Counted from the stretch's first letter, positions 35,486 to 45,576 are shown. The stretch: DNA of 64,000 bases from JABFSM01 sp963762545 (GCA_963762545.1 CAVXLC010000001.1:372001-436000); one strand, 5' to 3'. Numbers and translations: made by a program. The notes: generated by a model not told the origin, from the letters alone.

Positions 35486-38041
35486 GTGATTCCGCCCGGG
35501 AAGAGCGGGGCGGGTCACCAAGCGAGCCGGCCCGACCTCACATCCGCGTCGGTTCCCGACACGCTCGCGGCGCTCCACGTGGATCCCGAGTCCGGTCTCA
35601 CCCAGGGCGACGCGGAGGCGCGCCGCGGGGAATCCGGCTACAACGAGGTGGCGCCGGGACGAACCCATCCGGTCCTCGGCTTCCTCGCCAAGTTCTGGGG
35701 TCTGTCGGCGTGGATGCTCGAGCTGATCATGATCCTTTCCGCGGTTCTCCGGAAATATTCCGATCTCGCGGTGGTCGGCGCTCTGCTGATCGTCAACGCG
35801 GTGCTGAGTTTCGCGCAGGAGCGCCGAGCGGCGGGGGTCGTCGAGACGCTGCGGCGGCGCTTGCAGGTGAGCGCGCGGGTGCGGCGCGACCGGGCCTGGC
35901 AGGTTCTGCCCGCGCGGGAGCTGGTTCCGGGGGACATCGTGCGCCTCCGCCCGGGCGACATCGTCCCGGCGGACCTGCGGCTGCTCACCGGCGCATTGAG
36001 CGCCGACCAATCGGCCCTGACCGGCGAGTCGAAGGACGCGGATATCGCCGCGGGCGCCGTGGTCTCGTCAGGCTCGGTGGTCCGCCGGGGCGAGGGCAAC
36101 GGCGTCGTGCTCCTGACCGGGGCCAGGACCTTGTTCGGCCGCACCACGGAGCTGGTCCAGCTCGCGCGCCCGACGCTTCATATCGAAGCGGTGGTCTCGA
36201 ACGTGGTTCGCTGGCTCTTCCTCATCGTCGGTGGGCTGCTGGCGGTGGTGGCCGGGCTGGCCCTGGTGCGCGGCGCCCCGCTGCTCGAGATGGCTCCGCT
36301 CATGCTGGTGCTGCTGATGAGCGCGGTCCCGGTAGCCCTGCCGGTCATGTTCACCGTGAGCATGGCCGTCGGGTCGAAGGAGCTGGCGCGCCGGGGCGTG
36401 CTGGTCACCCGACTCAGCGCCGCGGAGGATGCCGCGACCATGGACGTGCTCTGCGTCGACAAGACCGGCACCATCACCATGAACCAGCTCGCCGTCACCG
36501 GCGTCATTCCGCTGGAGGGGGCCGCGGAAGCAGACGTCCTGATGGCCGGAGCCCTCGCATCCGAGGAGGCCAATCAGGATCCGATCGACCTGGCCTTCCT
36601 CCGGGCCGCGAAGGAGGCCCATCTCCTGGACGGGCCCGCCGCGGCCACCCCGGTCTCCTTCGCGCCCTTCGACGCTGCGACCCGGCGGACCGAGGCGGTG
36701 GTCGACCAGCACGGGACCCGGCTGCGGGTGATGAAGGGCGCGGTGCGGACCGTCGCCCAGGCCTGCGGACTCCCGGCCCCGGCGATCGAAGCCCTGGAAG
36801 CGAGAGTGGCCGACGCCTCCGGCAAGGGCTATCGCACCCTGGCCGTGGCCCGGGGCCCCGAGGCGGGCAGCCTCGCGATGCTGGGCCTGGTGACCCTGTA
36901 CGACCCCCTCCGTCCCGATGCCCGGTCGCTCATCGACGCGCTGCGCGATCGAGGCGTCGCGGTGAAGCTCCTCACCGGCGATGCCCTGCCGGTGGCGCGC
37001 GAGATCGGGTGGGGAGTGGGCCTGGCCAAGATCGTCCGGGTGGCCGACCTCAAGGCCGCGGCGGCCCGGCCCGGCAACGAAACGGTGGACCTGCTGGCGG
37101 GCGCCGACGGTTTTGCCGAGGTATTTCCCGAGGACAAATTCATCGTGGTGCAGCACCTGCAGGCCGCGGGCCACGTCACCGGGATGACCGGCGACGGGGT
37201 CAACGACGCCCCCGCCCTGCGCCAGGCGGAGGTGGGGATCGCCGTCAGCAGCGCCACCGATGTCGCCAAAGGCGCGGCCAGCGTCGTCCTGACCGAACCG
37301 GGGCTCACGAATATCGTGGCCCTGGTCGAGCAGGGGCGGACCATCTACCAGCGGATCCTGACCTGGGTGCTCAACAAGATCAGCCGGACGATCCTGAAGG
37401 CCGCCTTCGTCGCCATCGCCTTCGTGGTCACCGGCAAGTTCGTCATCTCGGCGTTCGTGATGCTGCTGCTGGTCTTCCTGACCGACTTCGCGAAGATCGC
37501 ACTCGCCACCGACCGGGTACGCTGGTCGAGAACACCGGAAACCTGGAACATCGGGGCGTTCGTCGCGGTGTCGGCGGTCCTGGGCGGGATGATGGTGGCG
37601 GAGGCCCTGTTCGCCCTGTATGTCGGCTGGAAACATTTCGGCCTGGGGACCAACGACAACGCTCTCTACACCTTCAGTTTCCTGCTGCTGCTCTACCTCG
37701 GCGTGTTCTCCATCCTGTCCGCCCGGGAACGCCGCCGGTTCTGGACCACTCGGCCCAGCCGGAGCCTCGCGGCGGCTCTGGCTGCGGATGCCCTCGCGGG
37801 AACCGGGCTGACGCTGCTGGGCCTGCCGGGGCTCGCGCCGTTGCCCTGGTGTCAGACCCTCGGCATCTTCGGCTACGCGATGGCGGTGTGCCTGCTCGCG
37901 AATGATGCGGCGAAGGTCGCGATGATCGAGCGGTGGACGGTCACCCCGGCGGCGGCGCCGGTTTCCTGGCCCGGAGCGCAAACGCGAACATCACCAGCCC
38001 GAAGGCCAGCAGCACCAGGCCCCACCAGAGATTCACGTTGA
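35486..38041 (+). CDS. P-type H+-ATPase (type IIIA, plasma-membrane proton pump)
   Basis: An 851-residue P-type ATPase expected to export protons using ATP. The N-terminus has ESGLTQGDAEARRGESGYNEV; the actuator motif is ALTGESK; phosphorylation is at Asp325 in CVDKTGTITMNQ; the hinge is MTGDGVNDAPALRQAEVGIA. The segment LTDFAKIALATDRVRWSRTPETW in the membrane domain is typical of type IIIA proton pumps. Helices match the ten-helix plan. The start GTG 35486 lies 17 bases after the preceding stop. The last 101 bases overlap a convergent small gene. Its place among sugar-uptake genes suggests it could build the proton gradient used by MFS carriers; cation specificity is inferred from family resemblance. 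Confidence 0.9.
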   Translation: MIPPGKSGAGHQASRPDLTSASVPDTLAALHVDPESGLTQGDAEARRGESGYNEVAPGRTHPVLGFLAKFWGLSAWMLELIMILSAVLRKYSDLAVVGALLIVNAVLSFAQERRAAGVVETLRRRLQVSARVRRDRAWQVLPARELVPGDIVRLRPGDIVPADLRLLTGALSADQSALTGESKDADIAAGAVVSSGSVVRRGEGNGVVLLTGARTLFGRTTELVQLARPTLHIEAVVSNVVRWLFLIVGGLLAVVAGLALVRGAPLLEMAPLMLVLLMSAVPVALPVMFTVSMAVGSKELARRGVLVTRLSAAEDAATMDVLCVDKTGTITMNQLAVTGVIPLEGAAEADVLMAGALASEEANQDPIDLAFLRAAKEAHLLDGPAAATPVSFAPFDAATRRTEAVVDQHGTRLRVMKGAVRTVAQACGLPAPAIEALEARVADASGKGYRTLAVARGPEAGSLAMLGLVTLYDPLRPDARSLIDALRDRGVAVKLLTGDALPVAREIGWGVGLAKIVRVADLKAAAARPGNETVDLLAGADGFAEVFPEDKFIVVQHLQAAGHVTGMTGDGVNDAPALRQAEVGIAVSSATDVAKGAASVVLTEPGLTNIVALVEQGRTIYQRILTWVLNKISRTILKAAFVAIAFVVTGKFVISAFVMLLLVFLTDFAKIALATDRVRWSRTPETWNIGAFVAVSAVLGGMMVAEALFALYVGWKHFGLGTNDNALYTFSFLLLLYLGVFSILSARERRRFWTTRPSRSLAAALAADALAGTGLTLLGLPGLAPLPWCQTLGIFGYAMAVCLLANDAAKVAMIERWTVTPAAAPVSWPGAQTRTSPARRPAAPGPTRDSR

Positions 38042-38153
38042 TGCCGAGCGAGCGTCCGTAGATCGCCGTGTCGGACGCGAGTCCGTAGAGCGCCAGCATC
38101 ACGCCGAAGATCGAGAACATCAGGCCGATCGGCAGTCGCAGATCGAGGTTCAT
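37941..38153 (-). CDS. small two-helix membrane protein linked to the SSS symporter
   Basis: A 70-residue protein with two membrane helices (LPIGLMFSIFGVMLALYGLA and LWWGLVLLAFGLVMFAFALR) and a short basic tail. It begins 7 bases after the stop of the sodium/solute symporter gene on the same strand, so the two are almost surely cotranscribed; small proteins of this type are seen next to SSS carriers in related bacteria. Its 3' part overlaps the end of the H+-ATPase gene by 101 bases on the other strand. Function unknown; an accessory subunit is possible. Confidence 0.72.
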   Translation of the reverse strand: MNLDLRLPIGLMFSIFGVMLALYGLASDTAIYGRSLGINVNLWWGLVLLAFGLVMFAFALRARKPAPPPG

Positions 38154-38160
38154 CGCATCC

Positions 38161-39870
38161 TCACCAGAAGATCAGGTTGAGCACCAGGGTGAGCCCCAGC
38201 ACCGCAACACCGAGGGTGGCGGGCCGTTTGAGCCACGGCAATCCACCGTCCTGCTGGCGCGGCGTCAGGCTGTACACCAGCCCGGTGAGCTGCTCGTCGG
38301 ACTTGTTGCGCGCCGTGAGCAGCGAGATCGCGATCGTCGCCACGAAGCAGGTGCTCCACGCGAAGATGGCGGTCCAGAAGTTCTGGGCCATTTCGCTCGG
38401 GTAGGTGTGCAGCACCGTCCCCAGGAAACCGCCCTTGAGTCCCGGCGAGGCGCCGTGGGGCAACACCAGCCCATGGTGGATCGCCGCCGCGCCGGTCCCG
38501 AGCAGCAGCCCGAAGAACGCTCCGTGTCCCGTGGTGCGGCGCCAGAACATGCCCAGCAGGAAGGTGGCGAACAACGGTGCGTTGACGAACGCGAAGACGA
38601 GCTGGAGCATGTCCATGATGTTGTTGAACCGCGTCGTGGCGTAGGCCGCGGCCACGCTGAGCAGGATCCCGAACACCGTGGCCGCGTGGCCCATCCGCAG
38701 GTAGTGGCGGTCGGACTGCCCCGGGCGGATGTACGACTGGTAGATGTCGTAGGTCCACACCGTGTTGAACGCGGTGACGTTGCCGGCCATGCCGGACATG
38801 AACGACGCCATGAGCGCGGTCAGCCCCAGGCCCAGCAGGCCGGAGGGCAGGTAGTGCGCCAGCATCACGGGCACCGCGAGATTGTAGTTCGGCGCTCCGT
38901 CGCTGCCGGTGGGCAGCAGCCCTCCCCGGGTGGCGTGCAGGGCGATGGCGATCATCCCCGGCAGGATCACCAGGGCGGGGAAGAGCATCTTGGGAATCGC
39001 CGCGAAGAGGGGAGTGCGGCGCGCGGCGGTCATCGAATTGGCGGCCATGGCGCGCTGGATGACCAGGAAGTCGGTGCACCAGTAGCCGAACGACAGCACG
39101 AATCCCAGCCCCATGGCCATGCCGAACCACTCGACGCCCATGGGATTGGAGCCGGCCGAATCGAGGTGGCGCCACGAGCTGGACCAGGCGCCGGCCGGGT
39201 AACCGGCGTTGGTCGCGACGGTCGCGAGCTTGGCGGTGAGCCCGGCCCATCCTCCCACATCCTTGAGACCGAGCAGCACCAGCGGGAGGAAGCCCAGGAC
39301 GATGAGAAAGAACTGGAGGACCTCGTTGTAGATGGCGGAGGTCAGGCCGCCCAGGAAGATGTAGGCCAGGACGATGGCGGCGGACAGCACCACGCTGGTG
39401 TGGAAGTTCCAGCCCAGCACCAGCTCGAGGAGCTTGGCCAGGGCGTACATCGAGATGCCCGAGGAGAACACGGTCATCACGGCGAAGGTGATCGCGTTGA
39501 AGCCGCGGGTCTTCTCGTCGAACCGGAGCTTGAGATACTCCGGGACGGACCGGGCCCGGGAGCCGTAGTAGAAGGGCATCATGAAGATCCCGACGAACAC
39601 CATCGCGGGGATCGCGCCGAGCCAGTAGAAGTGGCTCGTCATCATCCCGTACTTGGCGCCGGAGGCCCCCATCCCGATCACTTCCTGGGCGCCCAGATTG
39701 GCCGAGAGGAAGGCCAGGCCGGCGATCCAGGTCGGGATGGAGCGTCCCGAGAGGAAGAAGTCTTCGCTGCTCCTGACGTAGCGCCGGAGCACCAGGCCGA
39801 TCCCCAGCACGAAGGCGAAATAGACGATCAGGATCGCGTAGTCGATCGCGCCGAGGTGGATCTGTTGCAC
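38161..39870 (-). CDS. sodium:solute symporter (SSS/SLC5 family), sugar-type
   Basis: A 569-residue inner-membrane carrier with about 14 helices. It starts at GTG 39870 (MQQIHLGAIDYAILIVYFAF) with CGGGAG upstream. SSS features include FFLSGRSIPTWIAGLAFLSANLGAQE, where conserved Ser and Asn residues of helix 1 lie, and YCTDFLVIQRAMAA-like FGYWCTDFLVIQRAMAANS in the middle, with GMAGNVTAFNTVWTYDIYQ, characteristic of sugar-transporting SSS members such as SGLT-like carriers. It probably imports a monosaccharide or disaccharide with sodium. It is divergent from the GH97 gene and followed by a 70-residue membrane protein. Confidence 0.92.
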   Translation of the reverse strand: MQQIHLGAIDYAILIVYFAFVLGIGLVLRRYVRSSEDFFLSGRSIPTWIAGLAFLSANLGAQEVIGMGASGAKYGMMTSHFYWLGAIPAMVFVGIFMMPFYYGSRARSVPEYLKLRFDEKTRGFNAITFAVMTVFSSGISMYALAKLLELVLGWNFHTSVVLSAAIVLAYIFLGGLTSAIYNEVLQFFLIVLGFLPLVLLGLKDVGGWAGLTAKLATVATNAGYPAGAWSSSWRHLDSAGSNPMGVEWFGMAMGLGFVLSFGYWCTDFLVIQRAMAANSMTAARRTPLFAAIPKMLFPALVILPGMIAIALHATRGGLLPTGSDGAPNYNLAVPVMLAHYLPSGLLGLGLTALMASFMSGMAGNVTAFNTVWTYDIYQSYIRPGQSDRHYLRMGHAATVFGILLSVAAAYATTRFNNIMDMLQLVFAFVNAPLFATFLLGMFWRRTTGHGAFFGLLLGTGAAAIHHGLVLPHGASPGLKGGFLGTVLHTYPSEMAQNFWTAIFAWSTCFVATIAISLLTARNKSDEQLTGLVYSLTPRQQDGGLPWLKRPATLGVAVLGLTLVLNLIFW

Positions 39871-39913
39871 GCGGTGCTCCCGGAGAACGGTGCCGGCGGG
39901 GACCCGAATGCTC

Positions 39914-39944
39914 AGACATATCGCACGATGGGCCCCTTCCGCAA
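39914..39944 (-). promoter_or_regulatory. candidate promoter of the SSS symporter gene
   Basis: On the minus strand TTGCGG (39944-39939) and TATGTC (39919-39914) are separated by 19 bases, with about 44 bases to the GTG start at 39870. On the plus strand TACTAT at 39985-39990 may serve the divergent GH97 gene. Both are weak matches. Confidence 0.35.
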
Positions 39945-40028
39945 GCCGGGAGGATGCCCGCTGGCCCAAGCGCCGGGGCGGACCTACTATTTCGCCGGGG
40001 TAGTCGATTCCCGATTCCGGAGAGGCCC

Positions 40029-42065
40029 ATGGTTCGTCCCCCGCGCATCTTCGCGCTCGTCCTCGCCGCCGCCGCGCTCGCCGCCCCGGTCCGGGGGCAG
40101 GCGCGCGTCACCTCGCCCGACCACCGCAACGTGGTCACGGTGGCCCTGCGGGAGGGGCGGCTGTACTACAGTCTGGCGCGCGATGGCCGCGACCTGGTAC
40201 TGCCCTCCCTGCTGGGCTTCGAGTTCCGGGGCGCACCGCCGCTCCGGGACGGGTTGCGCCTCACCGACACCACCCGCGGGTCGCACGACGAATGGTGGAC
40301 CCAGCCGTGGGGCGAGGTGGCCCGGGTGCATGACCACCACAACGAGCTGGCCGTGTCCGTGGAGGAAACCGCCGCCCCGAACCGGCGCTTCACCCTTCGG
40401 GTCCGCGCCTTCGACGACGGCATCGGCTTCCGCTACGAGCTCCCGGAACAGCCCGGGCTTGGCGCATTCGAGATGACCGACGAGCTGACCGAGTTTGCCC
40501 TGGCGGACAACGCGCGCGCCTGGTGGATTCCGTCCAACTGGCCCCGGAAGGACCGCTCCGAGGAGCTGTACTCGTCCGGGCCGGTGAGCACCCTCGACAG
40601 CGTCCAGACCCCGCTCACGATGGAGTTCCGGGACGGCCGCACCTTCATGGTCATCCACGAGGCCAACCTGGTGGACTACGCCCGGATGTTCCTGAGCGGG
40701 CCGCGCATGGAGGGCCGCACCCTGCGCGCCGCCCTGGCGCCGATGGCGGACGGGATCAAGGTGCGGGGCCGGACGCCGTTCGTGACGCCCTGGCGTACCA
40801 TCCAGCTGGCCGACCGCGCCACCGATCTGGCGCCATCGCTGCTTGGCCTGAATCTCAATCCGCCGAACGTCCTCGCCAGGACGGACTGGATCCACCCGAT
40901 GAAGTACGTGGGCATCTGGTGGGGCATGCACATCGGCTCCATGACCTGGAGCTCGGGCCCGAAGCACGGGGCGACCACGGCCAACGCCAAGCGATACATC
41001 GATTTCGCCGCGGCGAACGGCCTCGGCGGCGTGCTGGTGGAAGGCTGGAACCTCGGATGGGACGGGGACTGGATCGCCAATCGGGACGCCTTCTCCTTCA
41101 CCCGGTCCTATCCGGACTACGATCTCCCCGAGGTCGCGGCGTACGCCCACCAGAAGGGCGTGCGGCTGATCGTGCACAACGAGACGTCGGGCGGGATCGA
41201 GAACTACGAGCGGCAGATGGACAGCGCGTTCGCCCTGTACCGATCGCTGGGTCTCGATGCCATCAAGACCGGATACGTCACCGACCTGACCAGCGAGGGG
41301 CATTCCCACTATTCGCAGTTCATGGTGCAGCACTATCGCCGGGTGATCGAGGCGGCCGCGCGGTACGGGATCATGGTCGACGCCCACGAGCCCATGCACG
41401 ACACCGGCGAGCGCCGCACCTTTCCGAACATGATGAGCCGCGAAGGCGCCCGGGGCCAGGAATACAACGCGTGGAGCGGAGACGGCGGCAACCCGCCGGA
41501 GCACGAGACCATTCTGTTCTTCACCCGCCTGCTGGCCGGTCCGATGGACTTCACGCCGGGGATCTTCGATATCCTGGAGCGCAGCAGCGGTCACGCCAAG
41601 CGGCCCGATGAGCCGCGGGTCCGGACCACGCTGGCCAAGCAGCTCGCCCTGTACGTGGTGCTCTATTCTCCCTTGCAGATGGCCGCGGATCTCCCCGAGA
41701 ACTACGAGCGGCAGCCCGCGTTCCAGTTCATCCGCGACGTCGCGGTGGACTGGGATACGACCCGCGTGCTGGCCGGCCGGATCGGCGACTACGTGGTGGT
41801 CGCGCGCCGGGAGCGCGGCGGCCAGAGCTGGTTCCTGGGGGCCATCACCGACGAGGAGCCCCGCACGCTCGACCTGCCGCTCTCGTTCCTGACTCCCGGC
41901 CGGCGATACGTGGCGGAGATCTATGCCGACGGCCCCAACGCGAACTGGCTGGACAATCCGCTGCCGGTGGCCATCACCCGGCGCTCGGTCACCTCCGCGA
42001 CCCGGCTCCGCGTAGTTCTGGCGCCCGGCGGCGGCCAGGCCATCCGGATCCGGCCCGCGGGCTGA
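40029..42065 (+). CDS. GH97 glycoside hydrolase (alpha-glucosidase/alpha-galactosidase type), secreted
   Basis: A 678-residue GH97 enzyme, the family that includes SusB of starch-utilisation systems. ATG 40029 has GGAGAGG upstream and starts a signal peptide (RIFALVLAAAALAAPVRGQ). The N-terminal beta-sandwich (VTVALREGRLYYSLARDGRDLV, RVRAFDDGIGFRYELPEQ) is followed by the barrel with YVGIWWGMH, GGVLVEGWNLGWDGDW, VRLIVHNETSGG, and AIKTGYVTD, then MVDAHEPMHDTGERRTFPNMM, all family hallmarks. The C-terminal beta domain ends at PGGGQAIRIRPAG. It cleaves terminal alpha-linked glucose or galactose in the periplasm; members act by inverting or retaining mechanisms depending on a Glu/Asp at the barrel, which I cannot assign surely here. 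Confidence 0.92.
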   Translation: MVRPPRIFALVLAAAALAAPVRGQARVTSPDHRNVVTVALREGRLYYSLARDGRDLVLPSLLGFEFRGAPPLRDGLRLTDTTRGSHDEWWTQPWGEVARVHDHHNELAVSVEETAAPNRRFTLRVRAFDDGIGFRYELPEQPGLGAFEMTDELTEFALADNARAWWIPSNWPRKDRSEELYSSGPVSTLDSVQTPLTMEFRDGRTFMVIHEANLVDYARMFLSGPRMEGRTLRAALAPMADGIKVRGRTPFVTPWRTIQLADRATDLAPSLLGLNLNPPNVLARTDWIHPMKYVGIWWGMHIGSMTWSSGPKHGATTANAKRYIDFAAANGLGGVLVEGWNLGWDGDWIANRDAFSFTRSYPDYDLPEVAAYAHQKGVRLIVHNETSGGIENYERQMDSAFALYRSLGLDAIKTGYVTDLTSEGHSHYSQFMVQHYRRVIEAAARYGIMVDAHEPMHDTGERRTFPNMMSREGARGQEYNAWSGDGGNPPEHETILFFTRLLAGPMDFTPGIFDILERSSGHAKRPDEPRVRTTLAKQLALYVVLYSPLQMAADLPENYERQPAFQFIRDVAVDWDTTRVLAGRIGDYVVVARRERGGQSWFLGAITDEEPRTLDLPLSFLTPGRRYVAEIYADGPNANWLDNPLPVAITRRSVTSATRLRVVLAPGGGQAIRIRPAG

Positions 42066-42075
42066 GCCAGGTCAC

Positions 42076-42429
42076 GTGCCCCGGAAACCGACCAAGTACC
42101 TGGAAACGGTGCGGCGGGTGGCCCTCGCCCTGCCCGGTGTCAAGGAAGGCTCCAGTTACGGCACCCCGGGTTTTCGAGTGCGGAGCAAATTCCTCGCCCG
42201 GATGTGGGAGGACGGGGAGACGCTGGTGGTCAAGTGCGGCGACGAGGAACGCGACTTCCGGATGCAGGCGGATCCCGGGACCTTCTTCACCACCGACCAC
42301 TATCGAGGCTATCCGACTGTCCTGATTCACCTGGCCACGGTGCGGCTGACCGACCTTCGCGAGGTCCTGGAGGAAGCCTGGCGCCGGAACGCGCCCAAGC
42401 GCCTGGTCGCCGAGTACGACAAGACATGA
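42076..42429 (+). CDS. MmcQ/YjbR family DNA-binding-like protein
   Basis: A 117-residue protein of the MmcQ/YjbR family (CyaY-like fold). GTG 42076 begins 10 bases after the GH97 stop. Family signs are the N-terminal VRRVALALPGVKEGSSYGTPGFRV-type segment (here LPGVKEGSSYGTPGFRVRSK), the central LVVKCGDEERDF, and the C-terminal helix EVLEEAWRRNAPKRLVAEY. It is cytoplasmic and of unsettled biochemical role; the DNA-binding label comes from fold comparison, not from activity. A VOC protein gene follows 31 bases later. Confidence 0.82.
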   Translation: MPRKPTKYLETVRRVALALPGVKEGSSYGTPGFRVRSKFLARMWEDGETLVVKCGDEERDFRMQADPGTFFTTDHYRGYPTVLIHLATVRLTDLREVLEEAWRRNAPKRLVAEYDKT

Positions 42430-42460
42430 TGCGCGGCGCACCCACTCGAGGGATTCGGAC

Positions 42461-42868
42461 ATGGACGCGAAGGGCCTCACACCGATCCTGAACGTCTCCG
42501 ATATCCAGGCGACTTTCGCCTGGTTCGAGAAGCTCGGCTGGCAGAAGGGCTGGGATTGGGGCAGCCCGCCCACGTTCGGCGCCGTCTGCTCCGGCACGTG
42601 CGAGATCTTCCTGTGCCTGGACAGTCAGGGCGGCCGGGGCAAGAGCGCCTTCAGCACGACGACAGGTGCTGGCGAGGCCGCCGACAAGGGAGTCTGGATG
42701 TCGATATGGGTGGATGACGTCGATGCCATCTACCGGCACTGCCTCGAGCAGGGCCTCGAGGTCACCCATCCCCCCACCGACGAGCCCTGGAATGTCAGAG
42801 AGATGCACCTGCGCCACCCGGACGGTCACGTCTTCCGGATCGGCAAGGGGCTCGAAGAGGCCGAATAG
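42461..42868 (+). CDS. glyoxalase/bleomycin-resistance (VOC) family protein
   Basis: A 135-residue vicinal-oxygen-chelate protein. It reads LTPILNVSDIQATFAWFEKLGW at the N-terminus (the repeated beta-alpha-beta unit) and VDDVDAIYRHCLEQGLEVTHPPTDEPWNVREMHLRHPDGHVFRIGK at the C-terminus, with the late WNVREMHLRHPDGH holding candidate metal ligands (Glu and His). It could act on a small electrophile or bind an antibiotic; no substrate is evident. ATG 42461 follows a GGGA site. It is convergent with the amylase-esterase gene. Confidence 0.82.
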   Translation: MDAKGLTPILNVSDIQATFAWFEKLGWQKGWDWGSPPTFGAVCSGTCEIFLCLDSQGGRGKSAFSTTTGAGEAADKGVWMSIWVDDVDAIYRHCLEQGLEVTHPPTDEPWNVREMHLRHPDGHVFRIGKGLEEAE

Positions 42869-42904
42869 AATGACCGAAGCCCGCGGTGGCCCGGCCGATC
42901 TCGC

Positions 42905-45576
42905 CTACCGCCCCAGGAGAAACTCCAGCGGGATCTCCAGCCGCGAGCGCCAGGCGCGCTCGTTGTGCTCCGCCCCTGCGAACGTGCGGGAGAGAAAGCT
43001 CTTCCCCGACACGTACCCCGCGGACCGCACTACCGAATCGGCCCGGGCCTGCCAGGGCGGGAACAGCGAATCCAGGGTGGCGGTTCCCAGGTCGAAGTAG
43101 AACCGGTGGGTCCGGGGGTCGGGCGCATGGCGGCCGAGGTACGCTATCACCGCCCCATCGGCCACCGGCCAGCCCGTCGACAGGCAGGCGGCCCCGCCGA
43201 ACACTCCGGGATACTCGATCATCGCGTAGGCCGCGATCAGCCCGCCCATGCTGGCGCCCATGGTGAAGGTGTCCGCCCGCCCCGGCCTGGTGCGATAGGT
43301 CCGGTCGATGAACGGCTTGAGCTCGGTCACCAGGAACTTGAGGTAGGCGTCCGAGATGATTTCGCTGTTCTGGACGGTGGACCCGAAGCCGGTCGAGTGG
43401 CTGGTGGTGCCCGCCAGCGGCTGCTGCGGCATGTACTCCTGATACCGCTTCGACGTGTTCCAGACCGCCACCACGATCGCGGAGCGCACCTTCTGCTCCC
43501 CGATGAGCCTGGTCATGGTTTCATCGGCGGCCCAGTCGACCCCGCCGAACGACGTGGCGGGGTCGAAGACATTCTGGCCATCGTGCATGTAGAGGACCGG
43601 ATACCGCTCGGCGGGGTGGGAGGTGTAGCCGGGCGGGAGCCAGACCTCGACGTTGCGAGGCGCCACGAACCGGGAGGGAAAATCCGGATGCAGCCTGCGG
43701 TCTCCCGTCACCCCCAGGGACGGGCCGGGGATCGTTTCGGCCGTGACCGGAAAGATGCAACCGGTGCGCGCGGGCAGGACCACGACTGGAGCATTTCCCT
43801 CGATGCGCGGAGCCGCGCAGATGCCCAGCAGGTCGGCGCCCAGCGCGCCGAGCGGCACCCGGACCGCGGTCTGCGCGGTGTCGTTGTTCAGGGCCACCAC
43901 CAGCTTCCCGCGGCGGTAGACAAAGACCTGCTCGCCGGTCACCAGGTTTTCGGTGCCGGCGCTTCGGAGGTCGGCGTGCTCGGCGCGAAGCTTGAGGAGC
44001 GCCTGGAGGTGGGCGTAGACGGATTGCTCGTCGGCGGTGCGTCCGGCCGAATCGAAGGCGTTCCGCGGGTCGCCGGGCCAGCCGCCGGGGAAATCCCGGC
44101 GGTTGTCGGGGTCGCCGCCGCCCGGCAGGCCGATCTCGTCTCCATAGTAGAGGAGCGGGGTGCCCCGGGTCGTCAGCAGGAAGGTGTAGGCCAGCTCGAG
44201 CCCGGCCGTCGTGGCACCGCGGTCGTTCATGAAGCGCGGCACGTCGTGCAGGCCCAGGAAGGTCACCAGCGCCGTCGGGTCGCGGTACATCCGATCGTTG
44301 GCCAGCATCTCCGCCACTTCGCGCAGCCGACCGCCCTCGCCGAAGGCGCGGCGCAGCGGATAGAACAGCGGGTAGTCGAACAGCATGTCGACCTGGTCGT
44401 CGATGCCGTCGAATTGCGGTCCGGCCCCCCTCGAAGAACGAGACCAGCGCCGGATTGCCGTCTGACACTTCGCCGAGGACGCGGAGGTGCGGGGAACTCG
44501 CGCCGGAGCGCGGTCATCCAGTCCCGCCAGAACCGGCGCGGCACATAGGGCCAGGTATCCTGCCGAATGCCGTCCATCCCGCTCATCGCCACCCACCAGA
44601 GCGAATTCTGGATGATGTAGCGGGCCACCTCGGGATCGTCCTGGTTCAGGTCGGGCAGGATGTTGACGAACCAGCCGTCGAGCGTAGTCCGGCGGGTGTC
44701 CGGGGTGCCGTGCGGGTCGGCCAGGGTCCAGGTCTGCCAGTCGTTGGCCAGGTGGTTCTCCGCCGTTCCATGAAACCACGTCGGTGTCGGCGAATCCTTC
44801 ACCCATGGGTGATACGGGCCGGTGTGGTTGGCCACCATGTCCAGGATGATCTTGATGCCCTGGGCGTGCGCTGCATCCACCAGGTCCCGGAAGTCCTTCA
44901 GGTTCCCGAAGTGTTCGTCGACCGCGTAGAAATCCACGGCGCCGTAGCCGTGATAATCGGTGATCGGCTGGTTGTCGTACATCTCGCGCCGATTGAGCGC
45001 GTTGTTGTTGTCGTAGATCGGGTTGAGCCAGATCGCGGTGATCCCGAGGGCCTTGAGGTATGGCAGGCGCTGGCGCACGCCGGCGAGATCGCCGCCGTGA
45101 TAATACCTCGACTTGCCGCGGTCCAGGAGACCCTTCGAGATCGCCGGGTCGTCGTTGGTCGGATCCCCATTGGAAAAGCGATCGGGCATGATCAGGTAGA
45201 CGACATCGTCCCTGCCGAACCCGCGGAATCGCCCCGCCTTGGGCAGCGGCGCCGTCAGCTCGAAGGGAACCTCGGCGCTCCCCGACGCGGTGCGGAGCGT
45301 GAACGGAAAGCGACCCGGCCTGGCCCCGCCCGCGATCGTGACGTCCACGAAGGCATAGGTTCCGGCCGCGTTGATCCGAAGACCGGTGCACCGCACCCGG
45401 GCGCAGGCGACCGTCGCGCCGGCCAGGTTGTGCCCCCGGATCAGCACCCGCACCGGGTTGATGGTGGATCCGGTCCACCAGCTGGGCGGATCCACCTTCT
45501 CGACGACCGGCGCCTGGGCCGCCGCGGCTCCCGCCAGCAGGAAGCCGGCGAGCAGGACTCCCAGTGTCGTCCTCAC
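42905..45576 (-). pseudogene. cyclomaltodextrinase-like GH13 fused to a C-terminal esterase, two frameshifts
   Basis: GTG 45576 overlaps the MFS stop (GTGA) and starts a signal peptide (TTLGVLLAGFLLAGAAAAQ). Next come a cyclomaltodextrinase N-terminal domain (KVDPPSWWTGSTINPVRVL) and a GH13 barrel (IMPDRFSNGDPTNDD, DMVANHTGPYHPWV, GMDGIRQDTWPYV with the nucleophile). An extra base in the G4 run at 44491-44494 shifts into HLRVLGEVSDGNPALVSFF (acid/base Glu), and another in the C6 run at 44425-44430 shifts into FDGIDDQVDMLFDYPLFY, GLHDVPRF (third Asp) and domain C. After about residue 620 a putative esterase follows (EVWLPPGY, VLYMHDGQN, GASMGG with the catalytic Ser, GAEHNE with the His), ending at 42905. 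Restored length is about 890 residues. As read the product is truncated inside the barrel. Confidence 0.82.
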
